A stretch of 13,676 nt of DNA. It comes from CAYONQ01 sp964405375 (GTDB lineage: Bacteria > Planctomycetota > Phycisphaerae > Sedimentisphaerales > Anaerobacaceae). The position numbers and the translations under genes are program-made. The notes below the pieces were generated by a model that was not told the DNA's origin, searched no databases, and saw only the letters and a program-made list of their open reading frames with translations. The stretch's first letter is position 1, and every line of letters starts with the position of its first letter. The stretch covers positions 1-13,676 of the forward strand of contig CAYONQ010000073.1 of NCBI GenBank assembly GCA_964405375.1, in the 5' to 3' direction. Below, piece by piece: positions 6,335 through 13,148 of the stretch.

Positions 6335-7876
6335 ATGGTTGAGCTTCTTGAAGAGCAGAGGGAGAACTGGGGTACCCGCGGCGGATTTGTTCTGGCTGCT
6401 GTCGGTTCGGCAGTCGGACTTGGAAATATCTGGCGGTTCCCCTATGAGGCATACACCAACGGCGGCGGCGCATTTCTCATACCCTACATCATAGCAATGG
6501 TACTCGTGGGCATTCCTCTGCTGATTATGGAGTTTTCACTCGGCCATTTTACCCAGCTCGCCGCCCCCGGCGCATTCAAAGAGATATCCAAAAAAACCGA
6601 GTTCGTCGGCTGGTGGCCGATACTGCTTAGCTTCATCATCGTCTGCTATTATTCGGTCGTATTGGCCTGGTGCCTCAACTATTTAATCTTCAGCTTCAAG
6701 CAGATTGTCCCCTGGGCGGCGGATGCAAAGGCCTTCTTTTTCGGCGATTACCTCCGTTTTAACGAAACACATAAACTTGGACAAATCCGCCCCTCAATAG
6801 TCCTGGCGCTGCTGGCGGTCTGGCTGGGAATGTATTTCTGCATATTCAGGGGTGTTAGGTGGGTTAGCAAAATCGTCCTCTGGACCGTTCCGATTCCCTG
6901 GTTTATGCTGTTTATCCTGACGATAAGAGGACTTACACTCGAAGGGGCGATACAGGGACTGGAATATTACCTTGAGCCGGATTTCTCGGCATTAAAAAAC
7001 GTCGTCGTCTGGCGGCACGCCTTCGGACAGGTCTTCTTTTCAATGACGGTCGCCTTCGGCGTTATGATAACATACGCAAGCTTCCTCCACCGAAAAAGCG
7101 ACATCAATAATAACGCCCTCATTGTCGGAATCGCTGATTTGGCAACCAGCTTCATGGCGGGCATAGCGGTCTTTGCGACTATGGGTGCCCTTGCCCTGAA
7201 AGAAAACATCCCCGTCCAGGATGTCCTTAGCGAAAGTCAGGGCATCGGCCTGGCATTCGTGGCCTTTCCGACCGCTCTTTCGCACCTGCCGGCAACGCGG
7301 CTGTTCAGCATCATATTCTTCACCGCCTTGATTTTGTTGGGCATAGACTCCGCATTTTCGATAACGGAGTCCGTTCTTGCCAGTATCTGCGATAAGAGCA
7401 GATGGCCCAGGAAGGTCGTGCTGCCGGCAATGAGCATAGTTGGTTTCGCTCTTGGAATCATCTTTACCACCGAGGGCGGCTTAAGCTGGCTCGGCACAAT
7501 CGACGGCTTCGTTAACGGAACCTGGGGGATAGTCCTTGTAGGACTCATCGAGTGCCTCGTCGTTGGCTGGCTCTACGATATAAATATATTAAGACGTCAC
7601 GCAAATGCACACAGCGACTGGAAAATCGGCCCTTGGTGGGAATGGCTGATTAAGTTTGTTATCCCTGCCATATTAGGCACACTATTTATCTGGAGCTTGT
7701 ATGATGACTTTGCTTCCGGAAAGGGCTTTGTCGTCGGCGCCGATGGCCGGCTGCTTTGGCCGAATGTAATCGGCCTCGGCCTTATGGCCCTTGCCTTTCT
7801 AACTGCCGTCACCTTAGGCAGGATTGGCAGGGCCGGTTATACCACTGCCGCCGGGAATCGATTATCGAGGCGTTAG
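6335..7876 (+). CDS. Sodium:neurotransmitter symporter (NSS/SNF) family transporter
   Basis: This 513-residue inner-membrane protein uses the sodium gradient to import a small amino acid or related amine. It matches the LeuT length and order of helices. TM1 holds the unwound sodium-site signature AVGSAVGLGNIWRFPYEA (22-39), followed by NGGGAFLIPY. TM6 is GQVFFSMTVAFGVMITYASF (231-250). TM7 has ATSFMAG (270-276), placing Ser272 at the position that is Glu in chloride-independent LeuT and Ser in chloride-dependent animal carriers. TM8 has LLGIDSAFSITES (334-346) with Asp338-Ser339 at the second sodium site, as in animal members. A twelfth helix is near 475-495. The start ATG 6335 lies ten bases after GGGAG. 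The next gene starts two bases after the stop. The substrate cannot be told. Confidence 0.94.
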   Translation: MVELLEEQRENWGTRGGFVLAAVGSAVGLGNIWRFPYEAYTNGGGAFLIPYIIAMVLVGIPLLIMEFSLGHFTQLAAPGAFKEISKKTEFVGWWPILLSFIIVCYYSVVLAWCLNYLIFSFKQIVPWAADAKAFFFGDYLRFNETHKLGQIRPSIVLALLAVWLGMYFCIFRGVRWVSKIVLWTVPIPWFMLFILTIRGLTLEGAIQGLEYYLEPDFSALKNVVVWRHAFGQVFFSMTVAFGVMITYASFLHRKSDINNNALIVGIADLATSFMAGIAVFATMGALALKENIPVQDVLSESQGIGLAFVAFPTALSHLPATRLFSIIFFTALILLGIDSAFSITESVLASICDKSRWPRKVVLPAMSIVGFALGIIFTTEGGLSWLGTIDGFVNGTWGIVLVGLIECLVVGWLYDINILRRHANAHSDWKIGPWWEWLIKFVIPAILGTLFIWSLYDDFASGKGFVVGADGRLLWPNVIGLGLMALAFLTAVTLGRIGRAGYTTAAGNRLSRR

Positions 7877-7878
7877 AT

Positions 7879-8130
7879 ATGCAATCTATCCGATATGCAC
7901 AATTCGGTATCACGGAGCTGCTTGCCCAGCCCATTGTATGGGCGGGGCTTGCCGACGTCCGGTATGACGGGCATCTTTCAGCGACCGCCTACGTTATTCT
8001 TGCGGTGGTCTTGCTGGGGATAATCACCGGCTTGGGCTGGTGTTTTTACCGTGCGGTAACTGCCGCCGGCGGTGCCGAAGAGCCCCAATCACCGGATGAA
8101 ATAGGCGACGAAAAACAGAAAAGATCGTAA
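7879..8130 (+). CDS. Small single-helix membrane protein, candidate NSS small subunit
   Basis: This 83-residue protein has one strong helix at about 36-57 (TAYVILAVVLLGIITGLGWCF), a short polar N-terminus, and an acidic to basic C-terminal tail (AEEPQSPDEIGDEKQKRS). ATG 7879 lies two bases after the NSS stop, with GAGG eight bases upstream; the open frame further upstream overlaps the transporter and is not used. Bacterial NSS transporters such as MetP need a small one-helix partner, MetS, encoded directly downstream. Position and topology fit that role, but the sequence is longer and I see no clear MetS match, so the function is inference. A GTTTTTAGTT motif directly follows the stop. Confidence 0.75.
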   Translation: MQSIRYAQFGITELLAQPIVWAGLADVRYDGHLSATAYVILAVVLLGIITGLGWCFYRAVTAAGGAEEPQSPDEIGDEKQKRS

Positions 8131-8161
8131 GTTTTTAGTTAACCCCCCTGTACTATAATAT

Positions 8162-9757
8162 CTAATCAATAAGCACCGGCCACAGCTTCTCAACAAGCCA
8201 GTCATCCGCCAGCACTGCATAGTCCTTGAAGTTAACAATATCAACAGGTGGAGGAATTACAAGTGGAATTATCGGCGGCTCTCTGTACAGATTAGCTGGC
8301 GAATCCAATGGCCAATAACACGGGCCAATATTTCGCCTGCCGGAATCTTCTGCAATATAACCGCTTGTCTCATCGAACTTGTACCAGATTATCAGATTAG
8401 CATCGCCGGGAAGGTCGCCGTCGGTGCCCAGATATAGCTCGTTAACATCCTGCGTCGGCATATTGTAGTCATATATCCGGAAATCATCGAGAGTCGCCTG
8501 TATGAAACGCCTCTGACCATCGTTATAGCTGCCTATATTGGCACCGCGTAAACACGGCCCTTCATGCCTCGGTATTTCAGGTGGTATAGGTGGTCCGGGC
8601 GGCACATCGTCCGCTATCTTCACACCATCGAGGTAAAGACGGCAATAGACATACGGGTCTTGCAACCTGTTGCCTATCACAAGCGCTGCGTGATGCCACT
8701 CGCCTACAACCAGGTCGCTGTCCGGTATCCGCGTCATCTTGCAACCTTCCACCTGTCCCTCAAGCCGACCCTCTCTTGTACCTGTAGCACCTATCGATAT
8801 CTCTATCCAGTAGTCTGAATGGCTGCTAAAGATGTTTACACGATACGACTCTTCCTGGTCAGGGTCGTTGTTCTTTACCCATACCGCGATGGTCCTGTTC
8901 TGGAAGTCACCTAAGGCGTAATCAGGAACATCAACCCAGTCATTGCTGTCGTCGTAGGTGTACTTGTGGCCGTCGAATCTAAGGCAATTACCTCGACACG
9001 GGTCACTCACCCAGCCGCCGGGGGGCAGGAAGGCATCCGGGTCCAGCAGACCGTCCCAGCCAATAGTGATGTAATCATGCAATAGCCAATCATCTGCCAT
9101 TATCGCTATATCGTTAAAGTCAACGATGCAATCACTGTTAATATCACCGTCCAGCTCTACAAGCTCAGGCATACATCTAAGAGCATACTGCCTGATTTCG
9201 TCAAAATACACATAACCGTAGCCGAGATTGGTTCCGTCACCAACGCCAAGATGTATCTTGCTGATGTTGGTCAGGTCCAAATCGGGATTATTGAAGTCTC
9301 GCAGGTCGATATCCCATTCGTGCCAGTCCTCATCCACGTTCGGGTCGGTAAGCGTTACAGTATCAGTATCGCCGCCTGAACCGTCCTCCAGACGAACATA
9401 CATCTCACCAAAATCTGCTGAGCCGCCGCTGGCACTCGATGCCCTGTACGATACCTGCAACGACTTCGCAAAACCGCCGCCGGTAAAGTCCGGTTCGGAA
9501 ACCACTCGCCACGCCTCAGAATAATACGGCGTACCAGTATTATTCCATGCCATCTCCATATACTGGTTACTGTCGTCGGCTCCCTCTTCAATAGTCTGGA
9601 TAAGTTTCAACCAATACGGCGTCGCCGTCTTATTCCAAACTGTGAGCATGTCCGCAGTATCCGTATACGACTCAAAATCCTCCACAGTGGTATACTCGGT
9701 GCCCTGGCATGGGACAGCTAAAAGCAGGCATATAAAGGCGAGAACTATCTTTTTCAT
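8162..9757 (-). CDS. Secreted LamG-domain protein with dockerin-like modules (copy A)
   Basis: This 531-residue exported protein probably acts at or beyond the outer surface in binding or organising polysaccharide; no catalytic domain is visible. The signal peptide MKKIVLAFICLLLAVPCQG (1-19) comes first. A beta-rich domain (about 21-190) ends in VYFDEIRQYALRC. A dockerin-like calcium loop, DGDINSDCIVDFNDIAIM, with ADDWL follows (203-225). The LamG/concanavalin-like domain (about 258-442) contains LRFDGHKYTYDD, NRTIAVWVKN, EWHHAALVIG, LYLDGVKIADD and TLDDFRIYDYN. A second, shorter dockerin-like motif, VDIVNFKDYAVLADDWL, is near the end (505-521). Such proteins are abundant in Phycisphaerae. 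ATG 9757 follows GGAGG by nine bases. It is a tandem paralogue of copy B, has the weaker promoter, and ends with TAG at 8162-8164. Confidence 0.92.
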   Translation of the reverse strand: MKKIVLAFICLLLAVPCQGTEYTTVEDFESYTDTADMLTVWNKTATPYWLKLIQTIEEGADDSNQYMEMAWNNTGTPYYSEAWRVVSEPDFTGGGFAKSLQVSYRASSASGGSADFGEMYVRLEDGSGGDTDTVTLTDPNVDEDWHEWDIDLRDFNNPDLDLTNISKIHLGVGDGTNLGYGYVYFDEIRQYALRCMPELVELDGDINSDCIVDFNDIAIMADDWLLHDYITIGWDGLLDPDAFLPPGGWVSDPCRGNCLRFDGHKYTYDDSNDWVDVPDYALGDFQNRTIAVWVKNNDPDQEESYRVNIFSSHSDYWIEISIGATGTREGRLEGQVEGCKMTRIPDSDLVVGEWHHAALVIGNRLQDPYVYCRLYLDGVKIADDVPPGPPIPPEIPRHEGPCLRGANIGSYNDGQRRFIQATLDDFRIYDYNMPTQDVNELYLGTDGDLPGDANLIIWYKFDETSGYIAEDSGRRNIGPCYWPLDSPANLYREPPIIPLVIPPPVDIVNFKDYAVLADDWLVEKLWPVLID

Positions 9758-9846
9758 TTCAGCATTCCTCCACAGATTATGCCCGCCTGCATAATAGCAG
9801 CCGGGGTATTACCTGCTGTTTTTGTCCTCCCGAAATTAACACATAT

Positions 9847-9875
9847 AATCTACACAATAGTCCCATAAAAAGCAA
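9847..9875 (-). promoter_or_regulatory. Promoter of LamG copy A (degenerate -10)
   Basis: On the minus strand TTGCTT (9870-9875) is 17 bases from TAGATT (9847-9852). The same position in copy B is a perfect TATAAT. The leader would be about 83 bases. Confidence 0.6.
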
Positions 9876-9878
9876 GTA

Positions 9879-9904
9879 TTTTCTGACTTTTTTTCGCCTT
9901 TTTT
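9879..9904 (-). promoter_or_regulatory. Phased A-tracts upstream of LamG copy A promoter
   Basis: T4 (9879-9882), T7 (9888-9894) and T6 (9899-9904) are centred about 10.5 bases apart, directly above the -35 box. On the minus strand they are A-tracts, as in an UP element or curved DNA. Confidence 0.55.
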
Positions 9905-9966
9905 GTCTTTCAGGTTAGAAAGCGCTGTTTGAGCCGTTGCAAAAAGATTTGGTGATTTGGCGGGGC

Positions 9967-9978
9967 GGGGCTTGCCCC
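9967..9978. repeat. Short GC palindrome, lacking the inserted hairpin of unit B
   Basis: GGGGC-TT-GCCCC precedes accatcaatatc. The matching place in unit B (11848-11886) carries 27 more bases with a hairpin. No T-run follows, so it is not a clear terminator. Confidence 0.6.
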
Positions 9979-10003
9979 ACCATCAATATCTAATCAATAC
10001 CAC

Positions 10004-11623
10004 CTACGGCTCAGGCCACAGCTTCTCAACAAGCCAGTCGTCCGCTAACGCTGCATAATCCAGAAGGTTGACTATATCCTTATTGTCCGGGTCATACGGA
10101 CCGCCCGGCGGGTCCTTCTCGACAATATTGGCAGACGAACCCATCGGGTGATAAATATGAGCGTCCTTGTCCCTGCCGGAATCCTCTGCAACATAACCGC
10201 TTGTCTCATCGAACTTGTACCAGATTATTAGATTGGGGTCTTTGTAAGAAACTGTCGAGCCATCCTTCTCTAACTGGCAGAGCTCGTTAACATCTTCCGT
10301 TGGCATGTTGTAATCATATATCCGGAAATCATCGAGCGTCGCCTGTATGAAACGGCTCTGACCATCGTTATAGCTGCCTATATTGGCACCACGTAAACCC
10401 GGCCCTTTATGCCTCGGCATTTCATATGATTGAGGTGGTATACCAGGGCTGGAATACACATCGTCCGCTATCCACGCACCATCGAGGTAAAGTTCGCAAT
10501 AGACATAATTATACGGGTCGTTCAACTTGTTGCCTATCACAAGCGCCGCGTGATGCCACTCGCCTACAGGCAGGTTGCTGTCCGGTATCCGCGTCATCCC
10601 GCAATCTTCCACCCGTCCCTCAAGCCGACCCTCTCTAGTACCTGTAGCGCCTATCGACAGCCTTATATCGTAATCTGAATGGCTGCTGAAGATATTTACA
10701 CGCCACTCCTCTTCCTGGTCATTGCTGTCGTTCTTTACCCATACCGCTATTGTCCTGTTCTGGAAGTTACCCAGGGCGTAATCGTCAATATCAACCCAGT
10801 CATTGCTGTCGTCGTAGGTGTACTTGTGGCCGTCGAATCTCAGGCAATTACCTCGACACGGGTCACTCACCCAGCCGCCGGGGGGCAGGAAGGCGTCCGG
10901 GTCCAGCAGACCGTCCTGGCCGATGGTATTGAAATCACTATCGAGCCAGTCACCTCCCATATCTTCTACATCGTTAAAGTCAACCTTACAGTCATCGTTA
11001 ATATCACCTCGTTGCTTTAGAAGGCTGGGTAAACATCTGGCCGGATATAACCGAATCTCGTCAAAGTACACAAGACCATAGCCGAGATCGGTTCCGTCGC
11101 CGACACCAAGATGTATCTTCCTGATATCGGTCAAATCCAAATCAGGATTATCGAACGCTGCCAGGTCAATGTTCCACTCGTGCCAGTCCTCATCCACGTT
11201 CGGGTCGGTAAGCGTTACGGTATCAGTATCGCTGCCTGAACCTGGACTGTCCTCCAGACGAACATACATCTCACCAAATTCTGCTGAGCCGCCGCTGGCA
11301 CTCGATGCCCTGTACGATACCGCCAGCGACTTCGCAAAACCGCCGCCTGTAAAGTCCGGTTGGGAAACCACTCGCCACGCCTCAGAATAATACGGCGTAC
11401 CAGTATTATTCCATGCCATCTCCATATACTGGTTACTGTCGTCGGCTCCCTCTTCAACAGTCTGGATAAGTTTCAACCAATACGGCGTCGCCGTCTTCTT
11501 CCAGGTTACGAGCATGTCCGCGGTACCCGTATATACCTCCCAGTCGTCCACAGTGGTATACTCGGTGCCCTGGCAGGGAACAGCTAAAACCAGGCATATA
11601 AAGGTGAGAGTCAGCTTTTTCAT
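10004..11623 (-). CDS. Secreted LamG-domain protein with dockerin-like modules (copy B)
   Basis: This 539-residue protein is the close paralogue of copy A and has the same order of parts: signal peptide MKKLTLTFICLVLAVPCQG, beta-rich N-terminal domain, dockerin-like module (GDINDDCKVDFNDVEDM and GGDWL, about 205-227), LamG domain (NRTIAVWVKN, EWHHAALVIG, LYLDGAWIADD, TLDDFRIYDYN), and a terminal DIVNLLDYAALADDWLVEK motif. Differences cluster in the dockerin-like module and in the stretch after EDSGR, where copy B has a different acidic and proline-rich linker. The central LamG region is nearly the same. It has several small in-frame insertions, for example near SPGSGSDTD. ATG 11623 follows GGAGG by nine bases. 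Its promoter has a consensus -10, so it may be the more strongly expressed copy. A cellulosome-like role is not supported, as no cohesin is seen. Confidence 0.92.
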   Translation of the reverse strand: MKKLTLTFICLVLAVPCQGTEYTTVDDWEVYTGTADMLVTWKKTATPYWLKLIQTVEEGADDSNQYMEMAWNNTGTPYYSEAWRVVSQPDFTGGGFAKSLAVSYRASSASGGSAEFGEMYVRLEDSPGSGSDTDTVTLTDPNVDEDWHEWNIDLAAFDNPDLDLTDIRKIHLGVGDGTDLGYGLVYFDEIRLYPARCLPSLLKQRGDINDDCKVDFNDVEDMGGDWLDSDFNTIGQDGLLDPDAFLPPGGWVSDPCRGNCLRFDGHKYTYDDSNDWVDIDDYALGNFQNRTIAVWVKNDSNDQEEEWRVNIFSSHSDYDIRLSIGATGTREGRLEGRVEDCGMTRIPDSNLPVGEWHHAALVIGNKLNDPYNYVYCELYLDGAWIADDVYSSPGIPPQSYEMPRHKGPGLRGANIGSYNDGQSRFIQATLDDFRIYDYNMPTEDVNELCQLEKDGSTVSYKDPNLIIWYKFDETSGYVAEDSGRDKDAHIYHPMGSSANIVEKDPPGGPYDPDNKDIVNLLDYAALADDWLVEKLWPEP

Positions 11624-11685
11624 TTCAGCATTCCTCCGCAGATTATGCCCGCCTGCATAATAGCAGCCGGGGTATTACTTGCTGT

Positions 11686-11713
11686 TTTTGTCCACCCGAT
11701 TTTGTCCTCCCGA
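11686..11713 (-). repeat. 14-bp tandem duplication in the copy B leader
   Basis: ttttgtccacccga (11686-11699) is directly followed by ttttgtcctcccga (11700-11713), with one mismatch. Copy A has a single unit. It lengthens the leader of copy B to about 97 bases. Confidence 0.8.
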
Positions 11714-11726
11714 AATTAACACATGT

Positions 11727-11755
11727 ATTATACACAATAGTCCCATAAAAAGCAA
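11727..11755 (-). promoter_or_regulatory. Promoter of LamG copy B (consensus -10)
   Basis: On the minus strand TTGCTT (11750-11755) is followed after 17 bases by a perfect TATAAT (11727-11732). Transcription would start near 11720. Confidence 0.75.
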
Positions 11756-11758
11756 GTA

Positions 11759-11785
11759 TTTTCCGACTTTTTTTTCGCCTTTTTT
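11759..11785 (-). promoter_or_regulatory. Phased A-tracts upstream of LamG copy B promoter
   Basis: T4 (11759-11762), T8 (11768-11775) and T6 (11780-11785) have centres exactly 11 bases apart, starting four bases above the -35 box. This fits a curved or UP-type element. Confidence 0.6.
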
Positions 11786-11847
11786 GTCTTTCAGGTTAGA
11801 AAGCGCTGTTTGAGCCGTTGCAAGAAGATTTGGTGATTTGGCAGGGC

Positions 11848-11886
11848 GGGGCAGTACGACTGAGCTTACAGTCGAAGTCTTGCCCC
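11848..11886. repeat. Nested palindromic element with CGACTG/CAGTCG hairpin
   Basis: An outer stem GGGGCA (11848-11853) with TGCCCC (11881-11886) encloses an inner stem CGACTG (11857-11862) with CAGTCG (11869-11874) around the loop AGCTTA. The related site in unit A lacks the 27 inner bases. It looks like a small dispersed repeat; I see no T-run of a terminator. Confidence 0.7.
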
Positions 11887-11910
11887 ACCATCAATATCTA
11901 AAAATGTTCA

Positions 11911-12180
11911 CTATTTCGGTTTGAAGCCCTCGATATCATCACCGGTGTATTTTTCGCAGGCCTTTTCCAGGTCGATGTCACTTATATTCGCCAGCGTGCA
12001 AAGCCACGCAAACACGTCGGCGAATTCCTCTTCCTTGTTCTTTTCATCATTGGAGACAATCGCCGTGGCGAGCTCGCCGACCTCTTCAATAAACCACATA
12101 AACGTCGCCGGAGCGCCTCTTTCGCGGTCGCGCTTCTCGTATTTCTCTGATATTACCTGTTGAAATTCGCTGATGTGCAT
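11911..12180 (-). CDS. MazG-like nucleotide pyrophosphohydrolase
   Basis: This 89-residue all-alpha NTP pyrophosphohydrolase has a single MazG domain. Such enzymes cleave the alpha-beta bond of nucleoside triphosphates to give the monophosphate and pyrophosphate, often to clear abnormal or stress-related nucleotides; they need magnesium and usually form dimers. The metal-binding motif is complete: E32-E33-x-x-E36 in FIEEVGELATA and E52-x-x-D55 in EEEFADVFAWL. The C-terminal ACEKYTGDDIEGFKPK is shorter than in two-domain MazG. ATG 12180 has only a weak GAGA site upstream. It lies 82 bases after the Rrf2 gene and may share its transcript. Substrate cannot be told. Confidence 0.88.
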   Translation of the reverse strand: MHISEFQQVISEKYEKRDRERGAPATFMWFIEEVGELATAIVSNDEKNKEEEFADVFAWLCTLANISDIDLEKACEKYTGDDIEGFKPK

Positions 12181-12262
12181 TTTCTCGGTGCACAGACCCT
12201 AAGCGACCCTGTGTCCTCATCGTTTTGTTCTCTCGTTCGCCGTAACTGTCTGTCGGCCTCTG

Positions 12263-12658
12263 TCACTTCATCAAATCTGTGAGCTTTGTCTTTTCGAAGA
12301 CTGTCTTGGCCTGAGCTATTGCCTTTCCGTAGGCCTGTTCGGCTTTAACGCTGAATCTTTCTTTGCCTGCATGCTCAGCAATGTTCAGTTGACTGGCCAT
12401 AGGCCCGTCAACCGCCTCGATAATCTGAAGCATTGTGATTCCTCTTGGCGGTTTGGCCAGCGAGAAGCCGCCGCGGGGACCTCGTTTGCTGCGCAGAACG
12501 TTTGCCCTGACTAATTGCTGCAGTATCTTCAGCAGGTATTCCAGCGGGATGTCGTATTTTTTAGCTATGCTTTGAGACAAGATAATCTTCTGCTCCTTAT
12601 GCTGGGCGATATAGCCGACCGCCAGCAGGGCGTATCCTGTGGATCTACTCGTTCTCAT
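12263..12658 (-). CDS. Rrf2 family transcriptional regulator, without Fe-S cysteines
   Basis: This 131-residue winged-helix DNA-binding regulator has the usual Rrf2 length. The N-terminal helix starts MRTSRSTGYALLAVGYIA (1-18). The recognition part is LSQSIAKKYDIPLEYLLKIL (27-46) and the wing is SKRGPRGGFSLAKPP (57-71). The ITMLQIIEAVDGP segment (75-86) is also typical. IscR, NsrR and RirA bind an iron-sulfur cluster through three cysteines near residues 90-110. Here that region is LNIAEHAGKERFSVKAEQ and the whole protein has no cysteine, so it senses something else or uses none of these ligands. ATG 12658 follows AAGGAG by seven bases. The target and signal are unknown; the mazG-like gene 82 bases downstream is one candidate. 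Confidence 0.92.
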   Translation of the reverse strand: MRTSRSTGYALLAVGYIAQHKEQKIILSQSIAKKYDIPLEYLLKILQQLVRANVLRSKRGPRGGFSLAKPPRGITMLQIIEAVDGPMASQLNIAEHAGKERFSVKAEQAYGKAIAQAKTVFEKTKLTDLMK

Positions 12659-12841
12659 CTTTAATCTCCTTCAAAATAGGCCTATAATGATAATGGTTTT
12701 CTTCTCTGCCGTACCTGCCGGCCGACAGAAAAATCAAAAAACCCGTCATATATTCTTATGGTCAAGCTTTTTTGAGCGTTTTTTTAACTACATAGCCGTA
12801 GTTGCCGACTTACTTCTTGTTGCGAAGCTCAGAGATAATGA

Positions 12842-13035
12842 TATAGAGTCCGATATTATGCTGCCGTGTTTATAGCACTTTCGATGCGGTTATTCAGGGT
12901 ATATCGATGTTGAGAATGCGCAAGGTTGCCCACTTTTTTTCTTCGTCATCCGTAACGCGCTTCAGATTGCAGGAGTTTCCCTCTCCTGAAATCTATAAAT
13001 CTTGCAGAATATCTTTGAATTGCAAGGATTTTTTT
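12842..13035 (+). ncRNA. Candidate small RNA ending in a terminator
   Basis: Near 13035 two hairpins occur in a row: AGATT-CAGGAG (12964-12975) with CTCCTG-AATCT (12983-12994), then the terminator. There is no gene upstream on this strand to terminate. A possible promoter is TTGCGA (12820-12825) with TATAGA (12842-12847), spacer 16. The start is a guess, so the length is uncertain; the whole is a hypothesis. Confidence 0.3.
12998..13035 (+). terminator. Rho-independent terminator
   Basis: AATCTTGCA (12998-13006) pairs with TGCAAGGATT (13021-13030), with one bulged base, and is followed by a run of seven T (13029-13035). It faces the plus strand, where no coding gene ends. Confidence 0.6.
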
Positions 13036-13083
13036 GGAAAATAGCAAAAATTTTTAAATCTTTCCGCCAATTCTGCGAAAAAC

Positions 13084-13112
13084 TTGACATCTAAGTCGTT
13101 CCAACATAAGAT
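13084..13112 (+). promoter_or_regulatory. Promoter of the STAS-domain gene
   Basis: A perfect -35 TTGACA (13084-13089) is followed after 17 bases by TAAGAT (13107-13112). Transcription would start near 13119, about 30 bases before the start codon. Confidence 0.75.
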
Positions 13113-13148
13113 ATTGGTGCGATTTAACGCTTTTTTAGGGAGATTATT

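Larger units (their letters stand above)
8157..9984. repeat. Tandem duplication, unit A (LamG gene plus upstream region)
   Basis: This unit of about 1.83 kb holds the first LamG gene and its leader and promoter region. aatatctaatcaat occurs at both its left edge (8157-8170) and the start of the next unit (9985-9998). Coding, leader, promoter and A-tract sequences all match unit B at high identity. Confidence 0.85.
9985..11900. repeat. Tandem duplication, unit B (LamG gene plus upstream region)
   Basis: The second, slightly longer unit ends with the same accatcaatatcta motif (about 11888-11900). It differs from unit A by a 14-bp leader duplication and by a 27-base palindromic insertion (11853-11879). 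Confidence 0.85.
12659..13083. other. Long intergenic region between the Rrf2 and STAS genes
   Basis: This stretch of about 425 bases has no believable gene: the short plus-strand frame at 12639-12875 overlaps the Rrf2 start and lacks a family match. It holds a small palindrome AACTAC/GTAGTT (12786-12791 and 12798-12803) and a two-hairpin segment ending in a terminator (12964-13035). It contains the unidentified promoter of the Rrf2 gene. Poly-T runs are frequent near 12770-12785 and 12935-12942. Confidence 0.6.

Noticed and set aside
10679..11020. Plus-strand open frames across the LamG genes
   Set aside because: They are antisense frames of clear minus-strand LamG genes, lack ribosome binding sites, and repeat in both copies only because the DNA is duplicated.
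8162..11623. Cellulosome built from dockerin proteins
   Set aside because: No cohesin or glycoside hydrolase is in the window; dockerin-like motifs are general in Phycisphaerae secreted proteins.
12786..12803. Terminator at the AACTAC/GTAGTT hairpin
   Set aside because: The T-run precedes the hairpin on the plus strand and is an A-run on the minus strand, so neither direction fits.
12639..12875. Open frame of 78 codons upstream of the STAS gene
   Set aside because: It overlaps the Rrf2 start on the other strand, has no good ribosome binding site and shows no recognisable motif.
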